Assembly: GCA_006384855.1 (NCBI GenBank)
Contig: VCJN01002087.1
Coordinates: 124,001 to 188,000 of the forward strand
Direction of reading: 5' to 3'
Origin: Tetraselmis striata
Lineage: Eukaryota > Chlorophyta > Chlorodendrophyceae > Chlorodendrales > Chlorodendraceae
Length of the DNA: 64,000 bases
Position 1 is the first letter of the stretch. Each line of letters opens with the position of its first letter. A program made the position numbers and the translations under genes. The notes under the pieces are model-generated. The model had not been told where the DNA came from and did no database searches. It worked only from the letters and a program-made list of their open reading frames with translations. Positions 45,582 through 56,317 of the stretch are shown here, in pieces.

Positions 45582-47331
45582 TCACCCACGCATAGTCTAC
45601 GCCGTTGCAGCCATTGCGAGGATAACCATGAAAGAGCGTGCACTTGGTGTGCTAGGGCCAATGCGACGTCGCGCGTGGCGCGCGCGTCGCATGTTATGCG
45701 GCACTACCAGTGTAACAAGTGCTGCACGCACGGCCGGGCTGTGAACGGTTTGAGCGCAAGGCACGCCGACATTTGGACATAAAGAACCGTGTTTTTCTCC
45801 CATGGTCGCCGATATACATGTGTTGGCCATCTACTGAATGCCGCGCGGCGCATGGTGTGGAGTCTATGGTCAGCTAGCGGGCTGTATGCGACATTCGCAA
45901 ACTGGCTGTTCGCCATGCAAGAAACAGTAATATTGCAATCACGTTTTAATTCACAACATTTCAGCGTTTTATCGGATTGGGCTGTAAGTTAGTGCGATAG
46001 AAAGCCCATGACTTGCGCTTTCCAACGCATTAATTCACAGCCCAATATGATAAAACGTTGAAATGTTATGGCCTGTCAAAGTTACCCCCCCCCCTGTTCT
46101 AGTGTCCCAGCCAGCCCACACACTGTGGGTGGGGGCGCATGATGGGGGGCATGTGCCCTTCCACGCAAGCTCCTAGGTGCGAGGACCCCTTGGATAGGTC
46201 TCCACATCGCGCGGACCCCGTCATCATTTTGGCTTTTCCTCTTGGATGACGGGTAACATGTGTGACAACATGTGCGCAGACATAATTGCGGCGACATAAT
46301 TGCTGTCGAGGGGGGCAGCCCGCGCTTAGCCTACGGTGCGTGCGGTATAAGCATGCACCTATGGAATCGAAGGCACTTTATGCGTGCTATTCTTACCCAG
46401 CGAGGCGCGGGCAACGGCGCTTATCTTGCAGCTTGGAAAATTGTGGGATAATTGGCCCCATCACGACGACGGGATTGCTGGCACACTCTCATGGAAATGC
46501 CATGCATTGCATCGGTAGCGTGCATGGATTGGGCTCAATCTCGGTCGTCTTACAGCGCATGCATACGTCCAGCCACGACCGGCACCGCGTAGGCATATGC
46601 GAACAATGGAAGCTACGCCGCCAAGAAGTTGCCCCCTATTCATCGCCCGTTTTTTCTGTGGTTTTAGCCATGTGCCAAGCAATGCTATTGCCGAAGAAAA
46701 ATTCTACAAGTTAGTGCAATAACAGGGAGAAGCGGCTGCCTCCTTGGCGTAGGAGGCTTGCATCCACTAGATTACAAGGCTCCATGGCCCCGTGGCCCCA
46801 TGGCTTGGGCACCGAGGCGAGGATACGCGCGGATTTCTATGTGCAAAGACATATGTGGACTGGTATACCCTCACATCATGTCACTGTATATATAATCGTA
46901 CTCGTGTGGCACTCATAATAATGTCCCGAGGGCGGGGAAAAAACTGTGCGGCAGGGGCCAGTGGGCCACTTCGAGTAATTAAACACTGTAGTTTACTATG
47001 ATATATGTAAGGATTACACCTGAAATATGCGAGGGTGGCCCAGCCCCTCCAAAAACATATCATATAGCGCTAGCTAATCCTTGCCCTGTACAATTATTTT
47101 TTATCGCGAACGATCGCGCTACGCTACTGATGATGCCGTCCTCTGCGACTTCCTCTTGACCTCCAGTACCGGGTACCACTCAGTTTGGCTTGCCTCCCCC
47201 GGCCTACCCGCAGCAACTTAGTGCTCCATCCCCTACTCTGACCGTGTGAGTGCTCCATCCCCCACCCTCCCTCGACCCGCCGTCCTCTCCTTCCGTCCTC
47301 GGCTGTCACCATCCGCGAGACTCCGGTCGCG
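45582..47331. other. Spacer before the NFKBIL1-like gene, with one fold-back repeat
   Basis: No gene recognised. A plus-strand frame at 46,286-46,714 is open over 142 codons (CYSYPARRGQRRLSCSLENCG) but matches nothing I know. The region just before 47,332 is C-rich and probably holds the promoter and leader of the next gene. Confidence 0.3.
45952..46071. repeat. 120-bp fold-back element (MITE-like hairpin)
   Basis: The left arm CAACATTTCAGCGTTTTATC pairs with the right arm ending GATAAAACGTTGAAATGTTA. The pairing runs over about 55 bp per arm at roughly 85% identity, with a loop of about 10 bases near 46,007-46,016. It contains the shared core ATTGGGCTGT. No target duplication was recognised. 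Confidence 0.75.
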
Positions 47332-49695
47332 ATGGGCAAGAGCAGCAAGCGAGCAAAGGAGTCCAAACGGCATAAGAAGTCCCGTCACAGCAGCGGGTCA
47401 AAAAAACGGCGGAAGAGCAAGGGCGAGTGGCAGGGGGGCGAGGCGGGCGTGGTAAGCGCCGCCGAGGCCCTGGCCTCCGCGCTGCGCGCCGCCAAGGCGG
47501 ACGAGTACCGGCGCGTGCGGCGGGCGGTGGCGGCGCTGCTGGATGCGGGGGGTGGCGTGGACGACCGTGACGCCGCGGGCTGGAGCTGCCTGCACCATGC
47601 GTGCAATATCAACAGCATCGCCGTGGCCAGGGTGCTGCTGAAGTGAGTGTCATCCCCAAAGCCCTACCAACTTCACCAGGAAGGACGTGGGGGGGGGAAG
47701 GGGGGGGGGGGGGGCAGCCCAACTTCAGTTCAGTTGTACGTTGCGTTGATACTGCTGCTGGAGATCGTCACTATCGCTGGGATAGTCGCTGTGTTATCCT
47801 CTCCATCGCGCTGTACAGTTTAGCGAAAGGACGGTGACGCATATATGAATTCAAAGTATCCATGTCTCCCGGGGCGACACAAGTTGTGAGGGCTTGGACA
47901 TGGTAAAAAATAAGGATCTAATGGGTGTGCAGATTTTTTGGGTATCGTGTGTGTAAAATGTTTAATAGATTAGTTTCCTAGACATTGGCATTCCTGATCT
48001 AATAACACTACAAATCAACAGGTATTTCTGGTTTGAAAATGAATATGCCTGTCGTGGACATGTCTAGGAAGGAGTGGGAACTACCACTCCGCGCCGCTGC
48101 CGGCCCCAGGGCCTCGGGTGGTTGCGGGCGGGAACGGCCTCGGCGGCCTCACCACCGTGCGTCCCTACTTGCTGATATTTCGCCCTGACGCCCCCTCATG
48201 CTCGATGTTCCCTGGCACGTGCAGCGCGGGCGCAGACGCCGCGGCGCTGGATCCGGAGGGCAACAGCCCCGCGCACTTTGCGGCGCGCCACGGCAATGTC
48301 GAGCTGCTCGAGGAGCTGATCTACGCAGAGCGGCCGGCCGACATGGACCGCCCCAACCTGCGGGTGAGGGGCTGCCAGGCCCCGTCCCCGCATGGATCCC
48401 TGCCCCTCCCCCCTCAATGCCTTGCACGCGGTTAAGTGGGCTTGCCGCTGATGGCCTGGGCGGCTTGGGCTCGGAGCAATAGGGCTTCACGCCGCGGGAG
48501 ATCGCGCTTGAGGTGGTGGAGGCGCAGCAGCTGGCGGAGGCACGCGCGGCCGCCGCGGCCCGGGCGGCAGCGCAGGCGGCGCGAGACGCAGAGTGGCAGC
48601 GCAAGCTGTGCGACCACGCAGAGGACGGCGACACGGCGGCCGGCTCGTGGTGCGACCTCCCTGCGCCCTGTTCCCACACAGCCTTGATCAGCAGCAACCT
48701 GCTCTTTGTGCCAAGGCCACCACATCATGGCGCCGGCATGGCACCCTTCTATCCCCTCCCCCGGCCCGACCTGGCGCGCGCTGACTGTGCCGGGGACGCA
48801 GGTGGGGGGACGACTGGTTGCCGGGTGATCCGGCCGCAGCCGGCGGCAGCGGCATTCACGAAGATGACTACGCCACCTATGTCAGGAAGGAGATGGCGCG
48901 GAGGCAGGAGGGGCGGCACTACAGCACTGCGGCGCCAGGCGGAAGCCGCGACGACACCAAGAAGTGCACACCCTGCTCAAATCCCCCTGCCCCCTCCCGC
49001 CACCCCATCCACCTTCCCCTCCTCCCAGTTGCTATCTGGCTCGTGGGTATGAAGCCGCCACTATGGCCTGTGGGGCGCTGAGATCCGGGGCGCGCCTGCT
49101 GCGGGGGACGTAGGGCGCGGGCGCGGAAGGCAGCGGAGGCGGCGGCCAATTCGCGGCGGATTCTGGAGGAGGAGATGGCCAAGGAGAAGGCGCGGCGGCA
49201 ACCGGCGGTGCTGGCAGCCCCTTCTCCCCTCCTACCCCCCTGTCTCTCGCCCAGCCCCAGCCGCCCGGAGGTCTATCCTGTATGCTGCGGTACGGCGACA
49301 ACGAACACGGTCATAACAGTCAGAGGGTGACGCAGGGCGCTGCCTCGTCCCAGCAGGTCAAGACAGACGCGGAGCTGCACAGCGACTACGAGCGGCGGTG
49401 GCAGACGTTCCTCCTGGCAGATAAGCCGGCAGGGTCAGTGCGCTACGCGGCGGTGCCATGGGTGCTGCCCACGGGGGAGACCAGCCACACGAGTGTGGCG
49501 GACGTGGTGCTTGCGCCCGTGGGTAGTGGCGGTGACGGCGACAAGAAGAAGCGGCTGCGGCTGGAGCTGCTGCGCTGGCACCCCGACAAGTTTGAGTCGC
49601 GCTTTGGTGCCAGCTTGCACGAGGCCGACAGGGCGCGCATCCTGGAGGCTGTCACCGCCGTGTCCGCCGCCCTCACAAGCATCTCAGGCCGGTAG
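47332..49695 (+). CDS. NFKBIL1: NFKBIL1-like ankyrin protein
   Basis: In animals NFKBIL1 (IkappaBL) is a nuclear ankyrin protein linked to mRNA processing; the role in algae is unknown. Exon 1 (47,332-47,642) starts MGKSSKRAKESKRHKKS, a basic nuclear-targeting-like tail, then ankyrin residues DDRDAAGWSCLHHACNIN. Exon 2 (48,225-48,363) continues NAGADAAALDPEGNSPAHFA, with the codon shared across the intron. Exon 3 starts at 48,483 with GFTPREIALEV and an Ala/Arg-rich helix. Exon 4 (from 48,802) has DDWLPGD and HEDDYATYVRKEM. Another exon near 49,111-49,200 has RRILEEEMAKEKARRQ. The last exon (from about 49,357) has DYERRWQTFLL, IPW-like VPWVLPTG and LRWHPDKFESRFG, ending SGR-stop. The last block is diagnostic for NFKBIL1. 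A poly-G run lies in intron 1. Ends of exons 3-5 are uncertain. Confidence 0.85.
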
Positions 49696-50054
49696 CTGCG
49701 CGGCGACATCCGGCCGCCGCGGCAGCCTGCTGCCTTGTGAAGGCTATGCAGTACACGTGCGCGAGAGCAAGTGCAAGCTGCAGAGATGATCGCGGCAGCA
49801 GTGGGTACATTTCAGGGCATGGTCGGTTTTCGGAAAAAAACAGGGGGGCATACCCGTACCCATACGGCAAAGCTGGTGCAATAAGGCCCTAGATAGCCAC
49901 TCCTTCCGAGGATGCATTTACACACTATTTCTGTTTGGTCGGAAGTACAGTCCAAATCGCGACCAACGTAAACATCTTCAATGTACTTGCCATGAGATAG
50001 GTATCCAATAACCATAATAACCAAGACTAGAAGGAAGATAACAAATATAGTGTC

Positions 50055-50056
<2 letters not shown>

Positions 50057-50086
<30 letters not shown>
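50057..50086. repeat. CA microsatellite
   Basis: About 15 uninterrupted CA units, followed shortly by a GTGTGTGT stretch that could pair with it. Confidence 0.95.
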
Positions 50087-50088
<2 letters not shown>

Positions 50089-50581
50089 ATTGTGTGTGTT
50101 ACATTTGTTCTCGGTTGTTGTAGGTGTATTCAGGGATAACCCCAGGGATAACCCCAAGCGCGTCACCGCGTAGAATTGTAATGACCTACTACCCCCCCTC
50201 TCCCTCGATGGAATTCGCCGACAGAGTTAAATTTGTGCGTGTAAGGGCTACTCCTTAGATGGATGAATCAAGCCATGTGCGTATCATAGGCACTGAGAAA
50301 CCACAATTCTAAGACAAGTGCATGATGTTTATCTACCCCCAGCGGATAACACCGGACTCCTTCCTTTGAGGGTGGCCCTTGGCGGTGGCGTTGGGGCAAA
50401 GGGGGGGGGGGGGGGGGGTAACATGAGACCGAGTTAATGAGATTGTTTCGCGATATCCATTTCAGCATGACTATTTCAGCGCAAATGATTCTGCCTATCT
50501 GCTTGCCTGTCCGTCAAGCGGTGCGCCAACATGCATCATGCATAGTCGTTATTCAAAACTGATAACTCATTTTAAAATCGA

Positions 50582-50932
50582 CTATGGGACTACGAGAGTA
50601 CAAGTAAAATCCCCAGTCCTTACTCGCGGGGCAAGAGTGCGTTCATACTTGTCGCTGCATCTGATGAGATAATTCAGAAAACGAGCATGGTTGGCTGAAT
50701 ATATCCATATAGGTACTGGTAGCGACTGCCCAGTATGACTTTGTGTCACTTCGTCTAGCACATGTCTACCACATTGCTTTATAACCCCGTACGACTTTAG
50801 AGCACCGTGAAAAAGACCTTGACTTCCTGCTGCCAAGGTATGCCCCGCAGATGAAACACCTATATCCGTTGGCGCTAGACCCAACGCCATACCCTGGCAT
50901 GCCCATTCACTGATTGTGTAATGCGTGAGCAT
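50582..50932 (-). CDS. Hypothetical 116-aa frame
   Basis: An ATG-initiated minus-strand frame, MLTHYTISEWACQG, with balanced composition and no low-complexity runs, ending GDFTCTLVVP. It is in an AT-richer spacer with no matching neighbour. It may be an exon or a chance frame. No family is recognised. Confidence 0.25.
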   Translation of the reverse strand: MLTHYTISEWACQGMALGLAPTDIGVSSAGHTLAAGSQGLFHGALKSYGVIKQCGRHVLDEVTQSHTGQSLPVPIWIYSANHARFLNYLIRCSDKYERTLAPRVRTGDFTCTLVVP

Positions 50933-51923
50933 CCTCTCTCAATCTTCTATTTCTGTAACGCTCTGACAGTTGGGCTTTGAACCCGATGTTTTTCCTTGAA
51001 GAAAGATAATACTACCGGTATTGACAATTTATAACACTATAAAATAATAAATCCTGAAACGGCTACTTGTTAGTGTACTTGTTAGTGTAGATTGTTAGTG
51101 TATCACACACATTTATAATCCACTAGTAGACATTTGTCGCTATTAGATTATACAAAATTATGGACATTGTTAACATTATTAATATAGCGATTATTCGCAC
51201 ACATGTGATGCACAACGACTAGTCGCTACCACAAATAGCGTAGCATATGTACATTGTACAACTGCCAGTCCTGTCGTCCCGGGGGCGCGAAAACAAAACA
51301 GAACTCCCCGCGTGCCTGTACCGGTATTAACTCATGTTGTAGAGGTATGCAAATAGTACAAAGGATTAATCCTTGTATAGAGTTAATTATATTACATCAG
51401 GGCTTTCACAAAAGCGCACTACAACAGAACTAACAGTAACTATGAAAGGTTGCCAGCAAAAGAGAGACATAAGCCTGCAACCAAGGTCGAGCAGGAGGAC
51501 GGGGAGCCAAGAACCAAGAAGGAGCCAAGGGAACCACGAAGTCACTTAGCTGCCGAGAACTTAAGGAACCCTCGCCCCGGGGTAGGCTATCAGGCGCGGC
51601 GAGGGCGCTTGCAGAGTAGAGAGTTGTACCCTTAAGTTGTACCCTTGTATAGAGTTGTTTCAGGGTGAAAATAAACGCGGATGAAGTTTTCCCTGCAGCA
51701 GGCCAAAAAGATGGCCGTATAAACCAAATTGACCCGGTGATTATGTTGAAGCCTCTTCGCCGAGTCCGCGGTGTCACCTCACGCGCGCGCAAACCCCGAG
51801 CAAAAAAATGAGGTTAGCGACTAAATAGTCATGGAGTAGCTACGGTATGATTACATGAGCTAGACGCAACATTCGAGAAATCCACACAGAAATCCAGAAG
51901 GAAATCCAGAAGCAAAAATCCAG

Positions 51924-53054
51924 CTACGGGCCAACAGAGGCAGGAACCGCCATGGTAGCCTCCGACCAGGCATCGCCACCAGCCAGCCGCCGCTCCACGC
52001 AGTAGGGACGCTCTCCCCAGCACACAATCCCGGGCCACTCCAATAGCGGCACTAGGCCGAATGTAATGTGAAGGCGCCGACAGGAAAGGAGCTTCGAAGT
52101 TGAGGTCTCGCAGCAAGGAGCGGAAGTGGGGGGGTCCAACCCAGAACGGGGCGCCACGGGCGTGCAACAGACGCAGGCCACCCAACGCCAGATGCGCCGC
52201 CAGCTCGGTCGCGTCCTTTTCCGCCAAACGTAGAACGCCTTCCCCAGCACAACATCCCGGGCCACTCCAATAGCGGCACTAGGCTGAATGTAATGTGGAG
52301 GCGCCGACAGGACAGGAAGGGAGAAAGTGCTCAACGAGTAGGGAATGCAGAGCCGACCGGGCCAGCAACGACGTAAGACGCCGGTGTCCAGCGCGCGTTG
52401 TTCCGCCCAGCGCCAGATCCGCCGCCAGCTCGGTCGCGTCCCCTTCCGCCGAACGTAGAACTCCCTTCCTAGCACAACATCCCGGGCCACTCCAATAGCG
52501 GCACTAGGCCGAATGTAATGTGGAGGCGCCGACAGGACAGGAAGGGAGAGGGTGCTCAAAGAACAGCGAACAGGGACTTGACCGGACCAGCAACGACGTA
52601 AGACGCCGGTGTCCAGCGCACGTTGTTCCGCCCAGCGCCAGATCCGCCGCCAGCTCGGTCGCGTCCCCTTCCGCCGAACGTTGTACTCCCTTCCCAGCAC
52701 AACATCCCGGGCCACTCCAATAGCGGCACTAGGCCGAATGTAATGTGGAGGCGCCGACAGGACAGGAAGGGAGAGGGTGCTCAAAGAACAGCGAACAGGG
52801 ACTTGACCGGACCAGCAACGACGTAAGACGCCGGTGTCCAGCTCACACTGCTCCTCCGCGGCAGTGGCAGCACGGGCGGGGCCAAGGCAACCAAGGCGCC
52901 ACCCGTGCACGATCCCCGCCCCCATCCCCAGCCGGGGGTGGAGGCGGAGGAAGGGCCCGCGATTCCGAGGGCCGAGGACGGTCGTCGGGCCCGCCCAGGC
53001 GGCGGAGGGAGTAGCTACGGTATCAATACTGTATACTGTATCGGAAGCGCACAT
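51924..53054 (-). CDS. Possible repeat protein spanning the 225-bp array
   Basis: A 376-codon minus-strand frame containing three 75-residue repeats (WAEQRALDTGVLRRCW ... HYIRPSAAIGVARDVVLG). The long frame may be only a by-product of a 225-bp period; plus-strand frames of the same period exist too. No signal peptide or known repeat family was seen. A second minus-strand frame at the array edge, 52,227-51,829 (GGLRLLHARGAPFWVGPPHF), is more protein-like and may be the ancestral reading frame. Confidence 0.25.
   Translation of the reverse strand: MCASDTVYSIDTVATPSAAWAGPTTVLGPRNRGPFLRLHPRLGMGAGIVHGWRLGCLGPARAATAAEEQCELDTGVLRRCWSGQVPVRCSLSTLSLPVLSAPPHYIRPSAAIGVARDVVLGREYNVRRKGTRPSWRRIWRWAEQRALDTGVLRRCWSGQVPVRCSLSTLSLPVLSAPPHYIRPSAAIGVARDVVLGREFYVRRKGTRPSWRRIWRWAEQRALDTGVLRRCWPGRLCIPYSLSTFSLPVLSAPPHYIQPSAAIGVARDVVLGKAFYVWRKRTRPSWRRIWRWVACVCCTPVAPRSGLDPPTSAPCCETSTSKLLSCRRLHITFGLVPLLEWPGIVCWGERPYCVERRLAGGDAWSEATMAVPASVGP
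52037..52850. repeat. 225-bp tandem repeat, about 3.6 copies
   Basis: CCACTCCAATAGCGGCACTA recurs at about 52,037, 52,263, 52,488 and 52,713, spacing 226, 225 and 225 bp. The two copies nearest 52,500-52,850 are almost identical; the first is the most diverged, so the array grew towards higher coordinates. Because 225 is divisible by three, frames on both strands run through all units. Confidence 0.93.
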
Positions 53055-53464
53055 CGATCATAATAGTAGCGCCAGCGCAGCACGCCTGCTCATGTATGGT
53101 ACCTGCAGTCATGTTTTATCATAAACTAAGGATTACTAAATCCCTAGTAATCATTTCGCGACTGATAGCGGCCTCATGCTACTATTTAGCGCTGTTGCGC
53201 AGAGCAACGCGCGGCAGGCGCGGGCGGTGATAAGCGATCTGATGACGGGTGGCCTACAGACTGCGGTTCAGCACATACATCCGCCAAGGCCGCAGGGAAG
53301 CCGCCTTTTCGTTGCCCAAAACCGAACTCTAACAGAGAGAAGCATCGCTCCCCCCCCCCCCCCCCCCCTCTCATTCAGCGCGTCTCAGCGCCGGGTCGCG
53401 CGCGGCAGGTTCCGTCGCCACGCGGGGCGGGGGCGCACAGATCGCGCTGGTGATTACGCTGCGG

Positions 53465-55001
53465 ATGATGGTCGGCCGAGGCGCCGCCGCGCTGCCGCTG
53501 GCGCTGCTGGCGCTGCTGCTCGCTTCACAGGCAGCCGTGGTGCGCCCCGGGCCCCCAGATCGTTTCCAGCACCGTCTGCATGGGTCTGTGGATTTCTGTC
53601 TCCCGGCCCGTGCGATGGCCGCGCGGAGAAATATTGGTTTCCGGGGGTCCGGGGGTCCGGGGGGGGGGGGGGGGGGGGGTGGAGGGGGCCTGGCTCTGCA
53701 CCAAGTCTTCGGCGTGCAGCTTCCTCAGCTGGCGCAGCAGCCGTGCGTGAGTTCGATCCTCGCCCTCCGTGCTCCGCTGTTTCCAAACAGGGGTTCAAGC
53801 CCAGCAGCCTGGACCTGTCCGTGGGCGACGGCGGCAAGGGCGCGACGGTGTCCTACCCGGCTGCGCACCCCACCACGCTTCAGCTGTCGCCCTCCGGCAG
53901 CCTAAAGGTGCGGCCGCACAGCAGTGGCAGCTCGGGCCGGCAGTGCGCCCCGCCAGTTATAGGTCGCTGCCAGGGGGAGAAGGGGTTAAGGGGGCGGGGG
54001 CGGGGATGGAACGGCGGTCGATTGGGCTTGGCAATCGGACGTGATTGGTACTTGGTGACCTGGCACACATCACACTGCCCTAGAAAGTAGGCATGGCGGT
54101 GTTGGTGATAGTGGTGGCGTGGCAGTGAGTGAAACACAGTTGATACACGTACACTTGCAGAATGACAAGAAAACAGACGCTTTGCTTCGGAAATGTATTG
54201 TTTGCATCTTCTTGATGATGATGGTACGAGTGCTCACATGGTAGGTAGATGTCAGGGCAAGTTTAAAAGTCCCCTCCCTGTTGGAGCGTGATCTGAATTG
54301 AAGACGATGATATCATTTCTCCCGGTCACGCCCATGACACCCATGTGATTTCTTCCCTCCCTGCCTTCTGCCCGCACCACATCCCCCCCCCCCCCCCCCC
54401 CCCCTATTTCCCTACTTTCCGCCTCCCTTTAGGCGTCCATGCAGCTTCCGGATGGGGCTGTGCCGCAGCAGCTGATGATCCAGGTGGAGAGCGCCGAGAC
54501 GGGCCGCTCCGTGTACTTTGCCGGCAAGGTCAGCTCGGCGGGCAAGGCCACGTTTGAGGTGTCGCCGGCGAGCATCGCCAAGGTCATCGGCGCGCAGGTG
54601 TGCATGGGCCAAGGGGAGGCAGAAGGGGGGGGGGGGGGGGGGAGGGTTCATACCCAGGACCTGTAAGAATAATGGTCCTGGTACCTTCATTGGAGCAACT
54701 GCAAATCAGCTGTGAATTTTTTTCTATCTGCGGCCCCTATTTATCACGCCGCCCTTCCTCCGCGATGTCCTCCCGGTTTGACGTACCTGAGCCTGTGCTT
54801 ACGACTGGGTTGCTGGTGCGCAGGGCGGCAAGTACGCAGCCACTCTCCTGGTCGGCGATGCTGCCATCCCCGCGCCCGTCAGCTGGGCGTTTGCCACGCT
54901 GGACGTCTCCCACGCTGCCGACGCACCGCCGGCGTCTCCGCCCTTCCTCATCACCCGCACCACCCCCAGGGCGGAGATTCACCACGTGTTTGTGAGCACC
55001 T

Positions 55002-55032
<31 letters not shown>

Positions 55033-55863
55033 TCCCCTTCCCTAAATGGCGCCACTCGCTCTGCCTTGGGTGCCACAGCACCGCTTCGCTACATGTGTGC
55101 GAGGCAGCGGCATGGATGTCCCTGGACCCAAGCCTCCATGGACTGCATGAACGTATGAACTGCAAGGGGGGGGGGGGTCTTGAATATCTTACGTTTGCAT
55201 TTGTGTTGTTCTGCCACTGGTGGGGGTCAAGAGAGGGGGGGCAGAGAGGGGGAGAAGGGTGCCATCCGCTCCATTACTATGGCACGAGTAGAGAGCCTCG
55301 CCGCGGCGTGGAGGAGGTCGCCAACGGGATGCTATGTGAGGTGCTGTAAATAGCTTGACAGCATGACAGCGGCCTGTATGGGTAGATGCCGTGTAGTGGT
55401 GTCTTGAAATGGGTATATACAATTTATGTACGGTAGAGAGCGAGTAAGAGAGAGAGAGAGAGAGACGGAGAGGCAGAAGGGGGGGAGGGGGGGCATGACA
55501 TGCTACATCATGGCCAGGGGTGCTGACACCGAATCCCCCTCTCTTTCTGTGAAACAGAATCAGCCCGAGAAGAGGCCGGCCGCCGTCATCTCGTTAGTCT
55601 TTGCTGTCGCGGCGGCGGTCCCCACCGTGGCGTTTTCGCTGCTGGCGCTGCCGAGCCTGGGCCTGAAGCTGGGCGGGCTCAGCGCCAAGGGGATCGCCTT
55701 CCACGGCGTCCTCGCCGCCATGCTGGCCACCTTGCTTCTCTTCTGGACCAGCCTGAATCTGCTGCAGACGCTGCCCATCCTCGCGGCGCTGGGCGTGGGC
55801 GCGCTGCTCACTGGGCACACCTACCTTCAGGATATTGCCGCCCGCCGGCTGAAGGCCGACTGA
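53465..55863 (+). CDS. RPN2: Ribophorin II / Swp1, oligosaccharyltransferase subunit
   Basis: Ribophorin II is an ER-membrane subunit of the complex that transfers glycans to nascent proteins. Five exons join in frame: 53,465-53,536 (signal peptide MMVGRGAAALPLALLALLLA), 53,791-53,907 (GFKPSSLDLSVGDG), 54,433-54,597 (QQLMIQVESAETGRSVYFAG), 54,824-54,991 (GGKYAATLLVGDAAI ... RAEIHHVF) and 55,558-55,863 (NQPEKRPAAVISLVF). The motif EIxHxF-x-xPEKRP followed by three membrane segments (ending TSLNLLQTLPILAALGVGAL) is diagnostic. Total 275 aa, close to yeast Swp1 (286) and far shorter than animal or land-plant ribophorin II, so the N-terminal luminal region is the short form. Poly-G or poly-C runs lie in the introns. 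TGTAA at 55,906 may end the transcript. Confidence 0.92.
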
Positions 55864-55905
55864 GCGACAAGCTGGACATGTCTGGCGTGCCACTGGGACG
55901 GCCAA

Positions 55906-55910
55906 TGTAA
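55906..55910 (+). promoter_or_regulatory. TGTAA polyadenylation-type signal after RPN2
   Basis: TGTAA, the usual green-algal polyadenylation signal, lies 43 bp after the stop codon. The convergent SGNH gene has TGTAA on the other strand at 56,026-56,030. Confidence 0.5.
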
Positions 55911-56317
55911 CGTGCCAACCCACGCAGCCTCCTGCTGCCGCTGTGTGCGGACGCACCCATGCGAGGCATACATACAGGGAAATGACAGCGCAAGTCAATG
56001 TGATGTACTGGTGCTTTGTGGATTGTTACATTTGCAAAAATGCGCCTGCTCGGCGCAGAATTTATAGTTGTAGCAAGGTTGTCGGGAGGCTGTACAGAGG
56101 GTTTCAGGGCTGCCGCGGCGTGAGCGCAGCCCGGTATACCCCTCTAGGTACTGGCAGCGGGGTAGCGCTGCGAGGGCGCGGTTCTGTAGGAGCTGGGTGG
56201 TAGGCCACTGGTAGGCCTGAGTCCCTTCTGGCCGATTCGCCCAAGCATGTCCCAGCATGCCAGCCCAGAGTTGTTGTTGTTTTAGCCGAGCCGGGACAAG
56301 CTTCCCGCCTTCTCCTT

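Larger units (their letters stand above)
49696..51828. other. 3' flank of NFKBIL1-like gene and AT-richer spacer
   Basis: TGTAA at 50,177-50,181 is a candidate polyadenylation signal for the NFKBIL1-like gene, which would give a 3' UTR of about 480 bp containing a CA microsatellite. From 50,950 to 51,420 the DNA is AT-rich with repeated TTAGTGTA units near 51,070-51,105. No further gene is supported apart from the weak frame listed separately. Confidence 0.35.

Noticed and set aside
49812-50084. Minus-strand frame with a membrane-like segment and an EGF-like C-x-C ... GYLGPYC motif
   Set aside because: It overlaps a CA microsatellite and lies in the likely 3' UTR of the NFKBIL1-like gene on the other strand. 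The match is too short to support a gene.
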